Assembly (NCBI GenBank): GCA_023957755.1
Contig: JAMLGT010000006.1
Location: 124,001-188,000 of the forward strand
Length of the DNA: 64,000 nt
Reading direction: 5' to 3'
Origin: Chitinophagaceae bacterium
Lineage (GTDB): Bacteria > Bacteroidota > Bacteroidia > Chitinophagales > Chitinophagaceae
The notes under the pieces were generated by a model, which did no database searches, was not told where the DNA came from, and saw only the letters and a program-made list of their open reading frames with translations. Made by a program: the position numbers and the translations under genes. Each line of letters opens with the position of its first letter. Within the stretch, counting starts at the first letter, position 1. Of this stretch, positions 24,101 through 33,085 are shown one piece after another.

Positions 24101-26329
24101 TTAAAGCCCTAACTGACGGGCTAATTGTTCATACGTTGGATTTCCCGGACTAATCCTTCTCAGTGCTCGTGCAACTTCTTTAGCCTTCTCCATCTTTCCT
24201 GTTTGAAAATAAATCCAACACAGTGCATAATTCAGATCGCCATCCTCCGGCGCTAATTCCACCGCCTTCTGCAATTGCCTGGTAGCTGCCTCCATCATCC
24301 CTCTTTGTTGCAGCATGAGCCCGTAATTATAATACACACGGGGATTTTGCGAATTCAGCTTTGCTGCTTCAGCCAGGCTGCTTTCTGCCTTCTCCTTTTC
24401 ATTTAACTCATTATAAAGAAGCGCCAGATTGAAATAGATTCTGTCGTTCTTTGGCTGTATTTTTAATGCCTGCTGCAATACCTCCAGTGCGTCTTTATTC
24501 TTTCCGAGCGAGCTATACACCACCGACAGGTTCAACCGCGCCTCATTGAGCTGGTCATCTTTCTTCAGCGCTCTTTCATAAAAAAACTGAGAACTCCTGA
24601 AATCATTCTGCCGCAAATAATAATCCCCTGCCATAATATTCCCCATAGCAAAGTCAGTTTGATATAGAATATACTGCTGTAATTCATTTTTGGCAGAAGC
24701 GAATGCGGATTGATAGGCAGATGGAATCCGTGAAGAAGGAATCGTAAGCAGCAGGTCTGCCGCAGCGATCCTTACCGCCCTTACTTTATCCGACATTAAG
24801 GGCAACACCTGATTGATCCACGTTTCAGGAGGAAAGTTAGACAAACTTCTCAACGCCTGGTATCGAATCTGTGCGCTGCTATTCCCTAATTCTTTTGTCA
24901 ACAATCCCACGGATTGTGGATCTACGATGTTTCTCAGATAATACAATCCTGCTGCCTTCACGATCTCTGCATTGGCAGTATCCGAAACCAGCTTTATGAC
25001 ATGCTTTATGGTAGCCGAGTCTTCGCGCGATGCCAATATCAGGTCTTCAGCAAAATGCGCAGGCCGCACAGTTCCATACCACTTCTCTACTGCATTTGCT
25101 GCCCATTGAGCCGACTTGTCTGAGTGGCACTGATTACAGGCATTTGGCATTCCGTATTTCACTGTGAGGTCGGGCCTTGGCGCTCTGAAAAAATGATCAT
25201 GGCGCACATCATTTCCCATATAGGTTTCAGCAGGCATGTGGCAACTCTTGCATAAAGCGCCGGCAGTATTCACTGCATGAAAAGTATGCGAAGGCATATC
25301 ATACTTGTCTTCATGACAGCGCATGCACAATTGATTGTCTATCTGATATACCTTACCGGAATGTGGTTCGTGGCAATCGATACAGGAGACTCCTCTCCTA
25401 AACATTTTACTTTGCAGAAATGAAGTATAATTATAGTCCTCATCCCGCATTTGGCCATCGGCATAGAAATGTGCTGTGGTAGGTAATTCGGGAATATAAT
25501 TATCTAACAGCTCGGGGCTTGTCAACTTGTGGGGAGATATCTCACCCGCTCTTGCATGACAGGGAGCACAGGTATTAATCACCGCCATGTGGCTACTCTC
25601 TTTTCCCGTTTCCAGAAATGAGCCCACTATCTTTTTTCCATTCTTATACGACTTGCTGTTTACATATTCAAGATGCTTTTCACCGGGTCCATGACAACTT
25701 TCACAACTTACCGTCATAGTGCTATACGTAGTATGATACGTATCCGTATTGAGGTCGTAATTCTTTTGCAAGTCGGTAGAATGGCAACGGGAGCACATGG
25801 TATTCCAGTTTTGTGCATTGGCAGTCCAGTGCATCCAGTCATGGGCAGGTATTTTCTGGCCGGCATACTGATGAAACCATCTTTTCTTTTCCGTATCCCA
25901 ACTTTGCCGCGTGGCCTGCAGCCTTCCTCCGGGAAAGGCCACTAAGTATTGTTGAAGGGGTTTGTATCCAAAGGTGTAAAGAATCTCATAGTCATGATTC
26001 TCCCCATCGGGGCCCTGCGTATTGATATAGTACTTTCCTCCTTTCCTGAAAAACTTACTGGTGACTCCATCCGCAGTATAGGTTGTATTATCAAAATTTC
26101 CCAATACTGTATTTTCATTAGCAGGCTGCATTGCCCTGAAATGGTCTGATGTGAGCCATGAGTCATATTCTGCTTTATGGCACGACTGGCAGGAGGCATC
26201 ACCTATGTATTTGTTATCAGAAACCCGGGCTGAATCTCCTTTGTCAGGCGAACATCTTTCCAACACCACCACGCCGGAAATTATCCCGACTGCTATTAAG
26301 AGTGTCCAGAGTTTCTTGCTTCTTAACAT
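24101..26329 (-). CDS. Octahaem cytochrome c with C-terminal HEAT-like and TPR repeats
   Basis: 742 residues. An N-terminal hydrophobic export or anchor segment (about 7-24) precedes the haem domain. Eight CxxCH motifs are visible between residues 47 and ~400 (CQSCH, CSRCH, CESCH, CAPCH, CIDCH, CMRCH, CKSCH, CNQCH). Residues ~430-545 resemble HEAT-type helical repeats and ~560-742 contain TPRs (ALEVLQQALKIQPKN, then two more). The protein should sit in the periplasm or outer envelope. The redox partner and substrate are unknown. It lies inside a run of glycosidase genes (80 bp after the sialidase, 10 bp before SGNH-GH20), which is unexpected. Confidence 0.88.
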   Translation of the reverse strand: MLRSKKLWTLLIAVGIISGVVVLERCSPDKGDSARVSDNKYIGDASCQSCHKAEYDSWLTSDHFRAMQPANENTVLGNFDNTTYTADGVTSKFFRKGGKYYINTQGPDGENHDYEILYTFGYKPLQQYLVAFPGGRLQATRQSWDTEKKRWFHQYAGQKIPAHDWMHWTANAQNWNTMCSRCHSTDLQKNYDLNTDTYHTTYSTMTVSCESCHGPGEKHLEYVNSKSYKNGKKIVGSFLETGKESSHMAVINTCAPCHARAGEISPHKLTSPELLDNYIPELPTTAHFYADGQMRDEDYNYTSFLQSKMFRRGVSCIDCHEPHSGKVYQIDNQLCMRCHEDKYDMPSHTFHAVNTAGALCKSCHMPAETYMGNDVRHDHFFRAPRPDLTVKYGMPNACNQCHSDKSAQWAANAVEKWYGTVRPAHFAEDLILASREDSATIKHVIKLVSDTANAEIVKAAGLYYLRNIVDPQSVGLLTKELGNSSAQIRYQALRSLSNFPPETWINQVLPLMSDKVRAVRIAAADLLLTIPSSRIPSAYQSAFASAKNELQQYILYQTDFAMGNIMAGDYYLRQNDFRSSQFFYERALKKDDQLNEARLNLSVVYSSLGKNKDALEVLQQALKIQPKNDRIYFNLALLYNELNEKEKAESSLAEAAKLNSQNPRVYYNYGLMLQQRGMMEAATRQLQKAVELAPEDGDLNYALCWIYFQTGKMEKAKEVARALRRISPGNPTYEQLARQLGL

Positions 26330-26409
26330 AAATTGTAAGACTGAGGAGGAAAGATACCATAAGAATTAATAAGAGGCTGATTGTATTCTGCCCAATCCCT
26401 GCAACTTCA

Positions 26410-27570
26410 TCATCTCCATTTGATCACAGAGAAAACAATCTTTTTGTATCCATCCGATTCATATAGTATTCCTACCCTTTTCTTTCCTATCGCCACAAGA
26501 TCAGAGTAGGCCGTGTAATCACCTTTATTATCGGGGCTTTTATCCACTGTAATCGATTTCTTCCAAGTATGCCCGTCATCATAGCTGATACGCAGTGTCA
26601 GATTATCTCTCCGTTGCATATCAGCAGTATTGCTGAAAGCCAGAATACGCTTTCCTTTCTTCCGGCCAATTGTCAGGAGGCTTCCTTCATTCACGGGGTC
26701 TATCAGTGTTTTATCAAAGTAACTGGTATCCCATGTAGCACCTCCATCACTACTTACAGATACGATTCTCGCCCTTATATCGCCCCGCTGGTTCCGGCTA
26801 TTCATCATCAGTCTGCTATCACTTAATTCAGCAGCAGTGGACTCATTCCCTCCGGGAAAAATTACATTCTCGCTGAGGTGAAACGACTTCCCATGATCGT
26901 CGGTAAAATATCCATGTGCTGCGTAGTCCATAAATGCATTCTGTGGCGCTCCGGCCGAATGATTAGCAGCGACAAATATCCGGCCTTTAAACTTTCCTGA
27001 TGCGAACTGCATGGCATGGCCGGGTGTGTTGGCATAGCTACGCCAGTCTTCAGAAAAATTATAAGCAGCATTTCGCTGAGGTTGTTTGGGACGATGAGTC
27101 TGCGTTGTAATATTAACCGGATCACTCCATGAGTTACCATTATCGATAGAAGTCTTATACCATACTTCTCTTAAGCCATTACCCTTTCTTACTTCACCTT
27201 CATGGTTGTCGCCAGTGTTATAAAATAAAAATATTCTGCCTCCGGGGTATTTAGGATCTGTACGATCTACAACAGGCGCAGGATTACCTGCCTGCAAAGT
27301 ATCATAATCCACCACAGTCTGCAAACCACTCCATGTTTTCCCACCATCTACACTCCGCTTCATCACTATATTGATATCTCCAAAATCGCCCGCATGATGC
27401 ACCCTGCCTTCGCAAAAAGCCAACAGATCACCATTTGGCGCGGCGATAATTGCCGGGATACGATAGCTTTGGTGTCCATCCTGCCCTGAGACAAATACCG
27501 GCACTTTTGTCTGGCAATAAGCGGCCGACACCAGCAACAAAGTGGTCAGGCATGAAAATACCCTATTCAT
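26410..27570 (-). CDS. Exo-alpha-sialidase (BNR/GH33-type)
   Basis: 386 residues with a signal peptide (to about residue 19). Sialidase hallmarks: the YRIP motif near residue 36 (QSYRIPAII), supplying an arginine of the substrate triad, and five Asp-boxes (SVDGGKTW, SIDNGNSW, TDDHGKSF, SSDGGATW, SYDDGHTW). The tyrosine in GILYESDGY near the end is the probable nucleophile. Cleaves terminal sialic acid from glycans in the periplasm or outside the cell. It is 6 bp after the fucosidase gene, consistent with joint decapping of sialylated and fucosylated chains. Confidence 0.92.
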   Translation of the reverse strand: MNRVFSCLTTLLLVSAAYCQTKVPVFVSGQDGHQSYRIPAIIAAPNGDLLAFCEGRVHHAGDFGDINIVMKRSVDGGKTWSGLQTVVDYDTLQAGNPAPVVDRTDPKYPGGRIFLFYNTGDNHEGEVRKGNGLREVWYKTSIDNGNSWSDPVNITTQTHRPKQPQRNAAYNFSEDWRSYANTPGHAMQFASGKFKGRIFVAANHSAGAPQNAFMDYAAHGYFTDDHGKSFHLSENVIFPGGNESTAAELSDSRLMMNSRNQRGDIRARIVSVSSDGGATWDTSYFDKTLIDPVNEGSLLTIGRKKGKRILAFSNTADMQRRDNLTLRISYDDGHTWKKSITVDKSPDNKGDYTAYSDLVAIGKKRVGILYESDGYKKIVFSVIKWR

Positions 27571-27576
27571 AATTCA

Positions 27577-28908
27577 CTATTTTTTTGTCAATTCAATAAT
27601 TGCATCCACACTATTCTCCGGCAGATCGTCTATATACACAAATACGCCCTCCGCCTGCTGGCGAAATCGCAATGCCTTTCCATTATCAAAAGCCACAGCC
27701 CCGGCTATCTTCTCACTCAGCCCCGGTATGAATACATAATTTTCCTTAGGCCTGTAAAACACATGAATAAAGATGCGGTTGCCTTTTGCGACCACCACAC
27801 CCCAGTCCTGCGGATCTACAATACCCCCTCTGGTGCCATAAACCGTCTCACCATATCTGGCAGTCCATTTCCCAATTTCCTTTAGGGTATCAATAAATTC
27901 AGGTTGCACACTCCCATCCGGCATGGGCCCGATGTTGAGCAGGAAGTTAGCGTTCCTTCCGGCCGCACCTGCCAGATAATGCACGAGATCTTTTGTGGAC
28001 TTAAAATTATTATCTGTGATATTAAATCCCCACGACCCATTCATGGTCTCACATGTTTCAAGTGGTAGCACATCAGATGCCGTCTGAAAACTCAGCCCGC
28101 TTTTGTTCTGACCGGGCAGGTCGCGCTCAAACATTTGAAAGTCTTCTCCTGCAAAAGGCGTCTGATGATGATTGTTGCCAATCAATACTGCCGGTTGCAA
28201 TTTATGAATATGAGCATAGAGTTCGTCATAGTGCCAGTTGAGCCTCGAACTCATATCACTGCTGCCTTCCACATTTGTCTGATCCCAATGGCCATCTAAC
28301 CAGATAGACATCACAGGCCCATATTCAGTAAGCAGTTCAGTAAGTTGATTTTTCATAAACTGCAGATAGTGGTTATAATCGCTCTTAACTGTTCTGCCAC
28401 TTGCCTTTCCCGTACGCCCGGTTTCATAGGGGTAATCACTCCTGTACCAATCAATGAGGGAATAATACAGGCCTAACTGAATTCCCTGCTTTTGACATTC
28501 TGCTGCCAGCATTTTCAGCACATCCTTACCATAAGGTGTATTCGTAATCTTCCAATCTGAGTACTTTGTATCCCAATTCGAAAATCCATCGTGATGCCTT
28601 GTAATAAAGACAATATACTTCATACCTGCACTCTTTGCAGCACCCACCCACGCTGCTGCATCAAAATTTACTGGATTAAAAGCAGGCAGCAACCTTCCAT
28701 AATCTTCGGCAGTTATCTTCCGGTTGTTCATCACCCATTCGCCATCGCCCAAAATACTGGACAGCCCCCAGTGGATAAACATACCAAACTTATTATCCTG
28801 AAAATGTTGCCGGGCCTGCAGGTTCTCAGCCGAAGGCACATACTGCTGTGCATAGCCTGTCGACAAACCCGTTCCCATCATCAGCATGAATAAGAAATAC
28901 TTTTTCAT
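27577..28908 (-). CDS. Alpha-L-fucosidase (GH29)
   Basis: 443 residues with a signal peptide (to about residue 20). GH29 signatures: KFGMFIHWGLSS (His46), FITRHHDGFSNWDT (His105-His106), LGLYYSLIDWY and the nucleophile Asp205 in SIWLDGHWDQ. The C-terminal ~90 residues form the usual beta-sandwich. Removes fucose from blood-group H/Lewis or core structures. It is separated from the alpha-galactosidase gene by a single base and from the sialidase gene by 6 bp, so co-translation is likely. Confidence 0.94.
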   Translation of the reverse strand: MKKYFLFMLMMGTGLSTGYAQQYVPSAENLQARQHFQDNKFGMFIHWGLSSILGDGEWVMNNRKITAEDYGRLLPAFNPVNFDAAAWVGAAKSAGMKYIVFITRHHDGFSNWDTKYSDWKITNTPYGKDVLKMLAAECQKQGIQLGLYYSLIDWYRSDYPYETGRTGKASGRTVKSDYNHYLQFMKNQLTELLTEYGPVMSIWLDGHWDQTNVEGSSDMSSRLNWHYDELYAHIHKLQPAVLIGNNHHQTPFAGEDFQMFERDLPGQNKSGLSFQTASDVLPLETCETMNGSWGFNITDNNFKSTKDLVHYLAGAAGRNANFLLNIGPMPDGSVQPEFIDTLKEIGKWTARYGETVYGTRGGIVDPQDWGVVVAKGNRIFIHVFYRPKENYVFIPGLSEKIAGAVAFDNGKALRFRQQAEGVFVYIDDLPENSVDAIIELTKK

Positions 28909-28909
28909 T

Positions 28910-30085
28910 TCAATTTAGTTTTTTCAACCTGTAAAATTTCGCTTCATGCGGCAGCACTTCACCTTTCCATTTTGCCCCCCTTCCTATATCTGCCTTCTGC
29001 CATAAGTCTCTGATAATAAAACTGCCTTCAAGGCCAATTTCCCGGAAGTCAAGGGTCACTGTCTGCTTTTTGCTACTCTTATTTAACACTGCAACAGCAT
29101 GGTCTCCATTACTCAAAGGCTTTAACAACACATCTACAGAGTCTCTGCTTATCATCCGAACTGCCTGCTTACCAAGTGGATCCTGATTGACGGCAATTAC
29201 CTCAGGGTTTGTCAGAATTTCTTTATACACCGTACTCATGTTTCTGATATCATTGGTAGCCACTAACGGCGAAGCCATGATACTCCAGAGGCTCATATTG
29301 CTCATATACTCAATATCGTTGCAGCCTGTACCTCCCAAATCACTTGCAGGGCCACTCTTTCCGCGAAGCCCTACAATCAGCATATCCGGATCGTTCCACC
29401 GTCCGGGACCGGCATACTTATCCAATTTCACATTTATCTCATAGATATACATCAAACTGCCCCATGAATCTCGGACGTCATAAGTAGTCCGCCATAAGTT
29501 CCCACCCAGTTGAGCAGCCCAGAACCAGGGATACCGCTGTCCCCATTCACACACACTGAATACAATCTCTCTTCCACTATGCTTAAGTGCATCTGCCATT
29601 GATTTATAACGTACTTTGGCGGTAACCGAATCTCCGGGCGCATGGCAGTAATCATATTTCAGGTAATCTATCCCCCAGGAAGCAAATGTTTTTGCATCCT
29701 GGTTTTCAAAACCATAACTGGCAGTGTACCCGGCACACGTAAGTTGTGCAGCATCAGAATAAATCCCCAACTTTAATCCTTTGGAATGAACATAATCTGC
29801 CAACGCTTTGATTCCCGAAGGAAACTTCTTCGGATCAGGGAGCATATTATTTTTGTTATCCCTTCCGCCCTGCCATCCGTCGTCTATCATGATATAATGA
29901 TAACCTGCTTCCTTCATCCCACTTGACACCATCGCATCAGCCATCTCACGGATAATTTCTTCATTGATGTTCTCTCCAAAAAGATTCCAGGTCATCCACC
30001 CCATCGGGGGTGTGGGCACAAGGGACTGTGCACTTGCACCTGCTGTAAGCACATAAAATGCAATAAGAAAAAATATCCTTTTCAT
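28910..30085 (-). CDS. Alpha-galactosidase (GH27)
   Basis: 391 residues from ATG 30085, which gives a proper signal peptide (MKRIFFLIAFYVLTAGASAQ). A longer frame from 30169 would put 28 polar residues before it. GH27 features: TPPMGWMTWN at the start of the barrel, MIDDGWQGG, the nucleophile Asp145 in YLKYDYCHAP, and WNDPDML, which carries the acid/base Asp. Cleaves terminal alpha-1,3/1,6-linked galactose, for example from blood-group B. The 87-bp leader to the GH35 gene contains a stem-loop. Followed after 1 bp by the fucosidase gene. Confidence 0.93.
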   Translation of the reverse strand: MKRIFFLIAFYVLTAGASAQSLVPTPPMGWMTWNLFGENINEEIIREMADAMVSSGMKEAGYHYIMIDDGWQGGRDNKNNMLPDPKKFPSGIKALADYVHSKGLKLGIYSDAAQLTCAGYTASYGFENQDAKTFASWGIDYLKYDYCHAPGDSVTAKVRYKSMADALKHSGREIVFSVCEWGQRYPWFWAAQLGGNLWRTTYDVRDSWGSLMYIYEINVKLDKYAGPGRWNDPDMLIVGLRGKSGPASDLGGTGCNDIEYMSNMSLWSIMASPLVATNDIRNMSTVYKEILTNPEVIAVNQDPLGKQAVRMISRDSVDVLLKPLSNGDHAVAVLNKSSKKQTVTLDFREIGLEGSFIIRDLWQKADIGRGAKWKGEVLPHEAKFYRLKKLN

Positions 30086-30135
30086 TTCTCTGATTGGTTT
30101 GTCCTTAAATATAACAAAATTCGGGCTCCCATAGC

Positions 30136-30169
30136 ATGTCATACGACGCAATACCGTCTGAAATGACAT
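30136..30169 (-). repeat. Stem-loop between GH35 and GH27 genes
   Basis: Seven-base arms ATGTCAT (30136-30142) and ATGACAT (30163-30169) pair perfectly around a 20-nt loop that itself contains a short ACG/CGT pairing. There is no poly-T tract in transcription direction, so it is not a simple terminator. It could be an RNA processing or stability element in the operon mRNA. Confidence 0.5.
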
Positions 30170-30172
30170 TCA

Positions 30173-31993
30173 CTAATCATCACTTAACTTGTGCAGGCCC
30201 TGCACAGAAGCGGCATGCTGCTGCAGCAGATCGAAAACCAATATTTCATTTTCGCCTTTTTTCAGAAAAGAGGCCGGGCAATACAATCTCTGTTGTGGCC
30301 CTATATTCCAATACCTGCCAAGATTGTGGCCATTGATGTACACCACTCCTTTGGTATATCCGCTCATATCGATATATGTATCGCCCACTTCCGAAAGATT
30401 AAAACGGCCTTCAAAGAAATTACATGGTTTGCCTGCATCTACCTTCACCGTCAAATCGGGTATTCGGTTCTTAATAAAATCTTCATCCAGCGGAAGCAAT
30501 GTAGTGTACCAGTTCATCAGCGTCATTCCATTTAGTGTCACCCTATCGGTTATCCCCTTTCGGTCAATCATGAATTGCGCAAAATTAATATGCCCCATTC
30601 CTTCAACTACTATCTCTAACAAGGGTGTATCTGCCTCTGTCTTTGGGATGTTTACCTCCCATCTGCCACCATCCCGATATACTGTGTCAATAAATTTCCC
30701 ATTGAGAAACACCAGTGCAAAATCGTGCGGCTCCCAAATCTTCAGTTTGCCGCTCTTATGTCCTATCAGCTTCGTCTTGTAGATAACCAGCCCCTGGTTC
30801 TGATCAAAGTTCTCCATCGGCTGAGGCTGCACTGTATTAATTTCGGGCAACACATAATTCCAGAGGTTCCATGCTTTCTTCAACTGCACACGGGGAATAG
30901 CAATCGTGGAAATAGGCGCAGGCACATCAGGAATTTTATAATTCACATATTGCTGTATCAACCTTCGTAGCATAAAATATTTAGGCGTAGGTTGTCCCTG
31001 TTCGTTGATCGGTGCGTCATAATCATAGCTCGTCAGGTCTGGTTGATAAGAGACAGCAGAGGTAGTATTGGCTCCGGCTGTAAATCCGAAATTAGTTCCT
31101 CCGTGAATTACATAAAAATTGAACGACTTCTTATTCTTCAGCAAAAACTCCACCTCTTTTTTCAGGCTATTGGTATCAGGCCTTGCCCAGTGCTCTCCCC
31201 AATGCGTCAACCAGCCCGGATAGGTCTCTGAACTAAAGACAGGCACATGTGGATTATGTTTCTTTGCCAATGCAAAGTCCGCTTCATCGGTTCCGCTATC
31301 GAGGCCTATCGCAGCGCCGGGTATGGTGCCGGCGTCCAACATGTAAGTTGTGGGGCCATCTCCGGTAAAGAAAGGTACCTCTATACCATTTCTAACCCAT
31401 AAATCCCGAAGCGTCAGCAAATATTCTTTATCGTTTCCATAGCTGCCATACTCATTTTCCACCTGTACCATCAACAGTGGCCCTCCCTGAGTGCATTGCA
31501 GAGGCGCAATCTCTCTGGCCAGGTGACTGATATATTTTCTCACTGGTTCCATATACCGCGGATCCATACCTCTGACTTTAATATCCGGAATCTTTAGCAG
31601 ATAGGTAGGCAACCCTCCAAAATCCCATTCCGCACACACGTAGGGTCCCGGGCGAATCAATACCCACATACCTTCTTCCTGACAGATGCGTATAAACGAT
31701 GCGATGTCTTTGTTGCCCGTACTAAAATCGAACTGACCGGGAATTGTCTCGTGGTAATTCCAGAAAATATAGGCAGAGATTGTATTGCACCCCATCGCCT
31801 TTGCCATCTGAATCCGATGGCGCCAGTATTCACGCGGAATCCTTGCCGGATGCAATTCACCACTAATTATTTGAAACGGCTTTCCATCCAGAAGAAAATT
31901 ATCAGGAGAGAGAGAAAATGTGTGCTTCCCCTGTGCCCATCCTGACGTCGCCAGAAAAACAAAAAGAATAAAAATGGTTGCTCTTTTACCCAT
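30173..31993 (-). CDS. Beta-galactosidase (GH35)
   Basis: 606 residues, signal peptide to about residue 20. GH35 pattern: FQIISGELHPARIPREYW, then WVLIRPGPYVCAEWDFGGLP. The acid/base Glu181 is in VQVENEYGSYG and the nucleophile Glu256 in FSSETYPGWLTHWG. C-terminal jelly-roll domains extend to the end (VYINGHNLGRYW). Cleaves terminal beta-galactose, as in galacto-N-biose or N-acetyllactosamine. Length and domain plan match the lysosomal GLB1-like subgroup. It is 33 bp after the sugar kinase gene in the same direction. Confidence 0.95.
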   Translation of the reverse strand: MGKRATIFILFVFLATSGWAQGKHTFSLSPDNFLLDGKPFQIISGELHPARIPREYWRHRIQMAKAMGCNTISAYIFWNYHETIPGQFDFSTGNKDIASFIRICQEEGMWVLIRPGPYVCAEWDFGGLPTYLLKIPDIKVRGMDPRYMEPVRKYISHLAREIAPLQCTQGGPLLMVQVENEYGSYGNDKEYLLTLRDLWVRNGIEVPFFTGDGPTTYMLDAGTIPGAAIGLDSGTDEADFALAKKHNPHVPVFSSETYPGWLTHWGEHWARPDTNSLKKEVEFLLKNKKSFNFYVIHGGTNFGFTAGANTTSAVSYQPDLTSYDYDAPINEQGQPTPKYFMLRRLIQQYVNYKIPDVPAPISTIAIPRVQLKKAWNLWNYVLPEINTVQPQPMENFDQNQGLVIYKTKLIGHKSGKLKIWEPHDFALVFLNGKFIDTVYRDGGRWEVNIPKTEADTPLLEIVVEGMGHINFAQFMIDRKGITDRVTLNGMTLMNWYTTLLPLDEDFIKNRIPDLTVKVDAGKPCNFFEGRFNLSEVGDTYIDMSGYTKGVVYINGHNLGRYWNIGPQQRLYCPASFLKKGENEILVFDLLQQHAASVQGLHKLSDD

Positions 31994-32026
31994 CTCAAAA
32001 AAAGTTAATTCGCTTATTAAAAAAAG

Positions 32027-33061
32027 TTAGTATTCCACTTCCTGCAAACGCTTCAGCAGGGTGAGCTGATTCTGTGCTCTTACAAAGTTATGTCCTTCGT
32101 ACCTGGCCCCATAATACACATCATCCATCAAATGATCTGTCATAAACCGCAGCGCCTGCATATAAATCATAAACCTGCCCGAATATAAAAAAGAATGTTT
32201 TTCGGCGACCGAAAGTTCATGCTGCATTTCTTCTTCATATCCATGAATCAAAGCTTGCAAAATTTCCTTACGGATATAAATCCTGCTGAAGTCTTTCTCC
32301 TCTTCACTCACAGGCGAGAGGTAGGTGCGCATCATATCTCCGGTATCACTGATAAAATATCCGGGCATTACCGTGTCGAGGTCTATCACACAAAGCCCCT
32401 TACCTGCAGCATCGAATAATACATTACTGATTTTGGTATCATGGTGCATAATCCGAACACGAAAGTCCTTATTCGCACGGATGTTATTGAACTCTTTAAC
32501 GATTGCTTCCTCTCCCTGAAGTGCCCTGATCACCATTTCACCTTCCATAATCCTCTCCTTATTTCCATGAACTATGGCATGATTAAATTGTTCAAAACGC
32601 AGTTGCAGATTATGAAAATCAGGAATGGGGACTTTCAGAAGTGAAGCATCCAAACCTGAAAGCTTCTGCGTGAACCGACCAAATTGCCTTGCGGCCTCAT
32701 AAGCCTGGTCTGCATCCTGCACTACATCAAAGGAATGCGAGCCATCTGCAAAGGGGGCCATGCGATACCAGCCATCTTCAAAATGACAAAGATTCGATCC
32801 ATCTACCGTCTTCAACGGCGCTATAAAATAATATTCCGGATGATGTGCTGCCAGGTAGTCGGCTATCAGCCGGACATTGTATCCAAGGTCTTCCGGCTGT
32901 TTGAATACATTCGTATTAATTTTCTGTAAGATAAAATTTCCACTTGTTGTGCCCACCTTCCAGGTGCTGTTAATCAATCCACTGCCAAATCCGGCTACGT
33001 TAGCATCTGTAATACCAAAACGAGTCAACACCTGGCGCAATCCGTTCTGCGTGTCCTCCAT
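32027..33061 (-). CDS. N-acetylhexosamine 1-kinase-like phosphotransferase (NahK/APH fold)
   Basis: 344 residues, cytoplasmic, APH-type kinase fold. N-lobe: GFGSGLINSTWKVG and FILQKINTNVF, the latter giving the ATP-binding Lys. The catalytic loop is HHDTKISNVLFD and the metal site is VIDLDTVMPG. This family includes NahK, which phosphorylates GlcNAc/GalNAc at C1 in bifidobacterial mucin-sugar use. Placement between GH109 and GH35 genes makes HexNAc the likely substrate here (inference). It is the only cytoplasmic enzyme of the cluster, suggesting salvage of the released amino sugars. Confidence 0.8.
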   Translation of the reverse strand: MEDTQNGLRQVLTRFGITDANVAGFGSGLINSTWKVGTTSGNFILQKINTNVFKQPEDLGYNVRLIADYLAAHHPEYYFIAPLKTVDGSNLCHFEDGWYRMAPFADGSHSFDVVQDADQAYEAARQFGRFTQKLSGLDASLLKVPIPDFHNLQLRFEQFNHAIVHGNKERIMEGEMVIRALQGEEAIVKEFNNIRANKDFRVRIMHHDTKISNVLFDAAGKGLCVIDLDTVMPGYFISDTGDMMRTYLSPVSEEEKDFSRIYIRKEILQALIHGYEEEMQHELSVAEKHSFLYSGRFMIYMQALRFMTDHLMDDVYYGARYEGHNFVRAQNQLTLLKRLQEVEY

Positions 33062-33085
33062 TCAGAATTATTTAGATAAAGGTTT

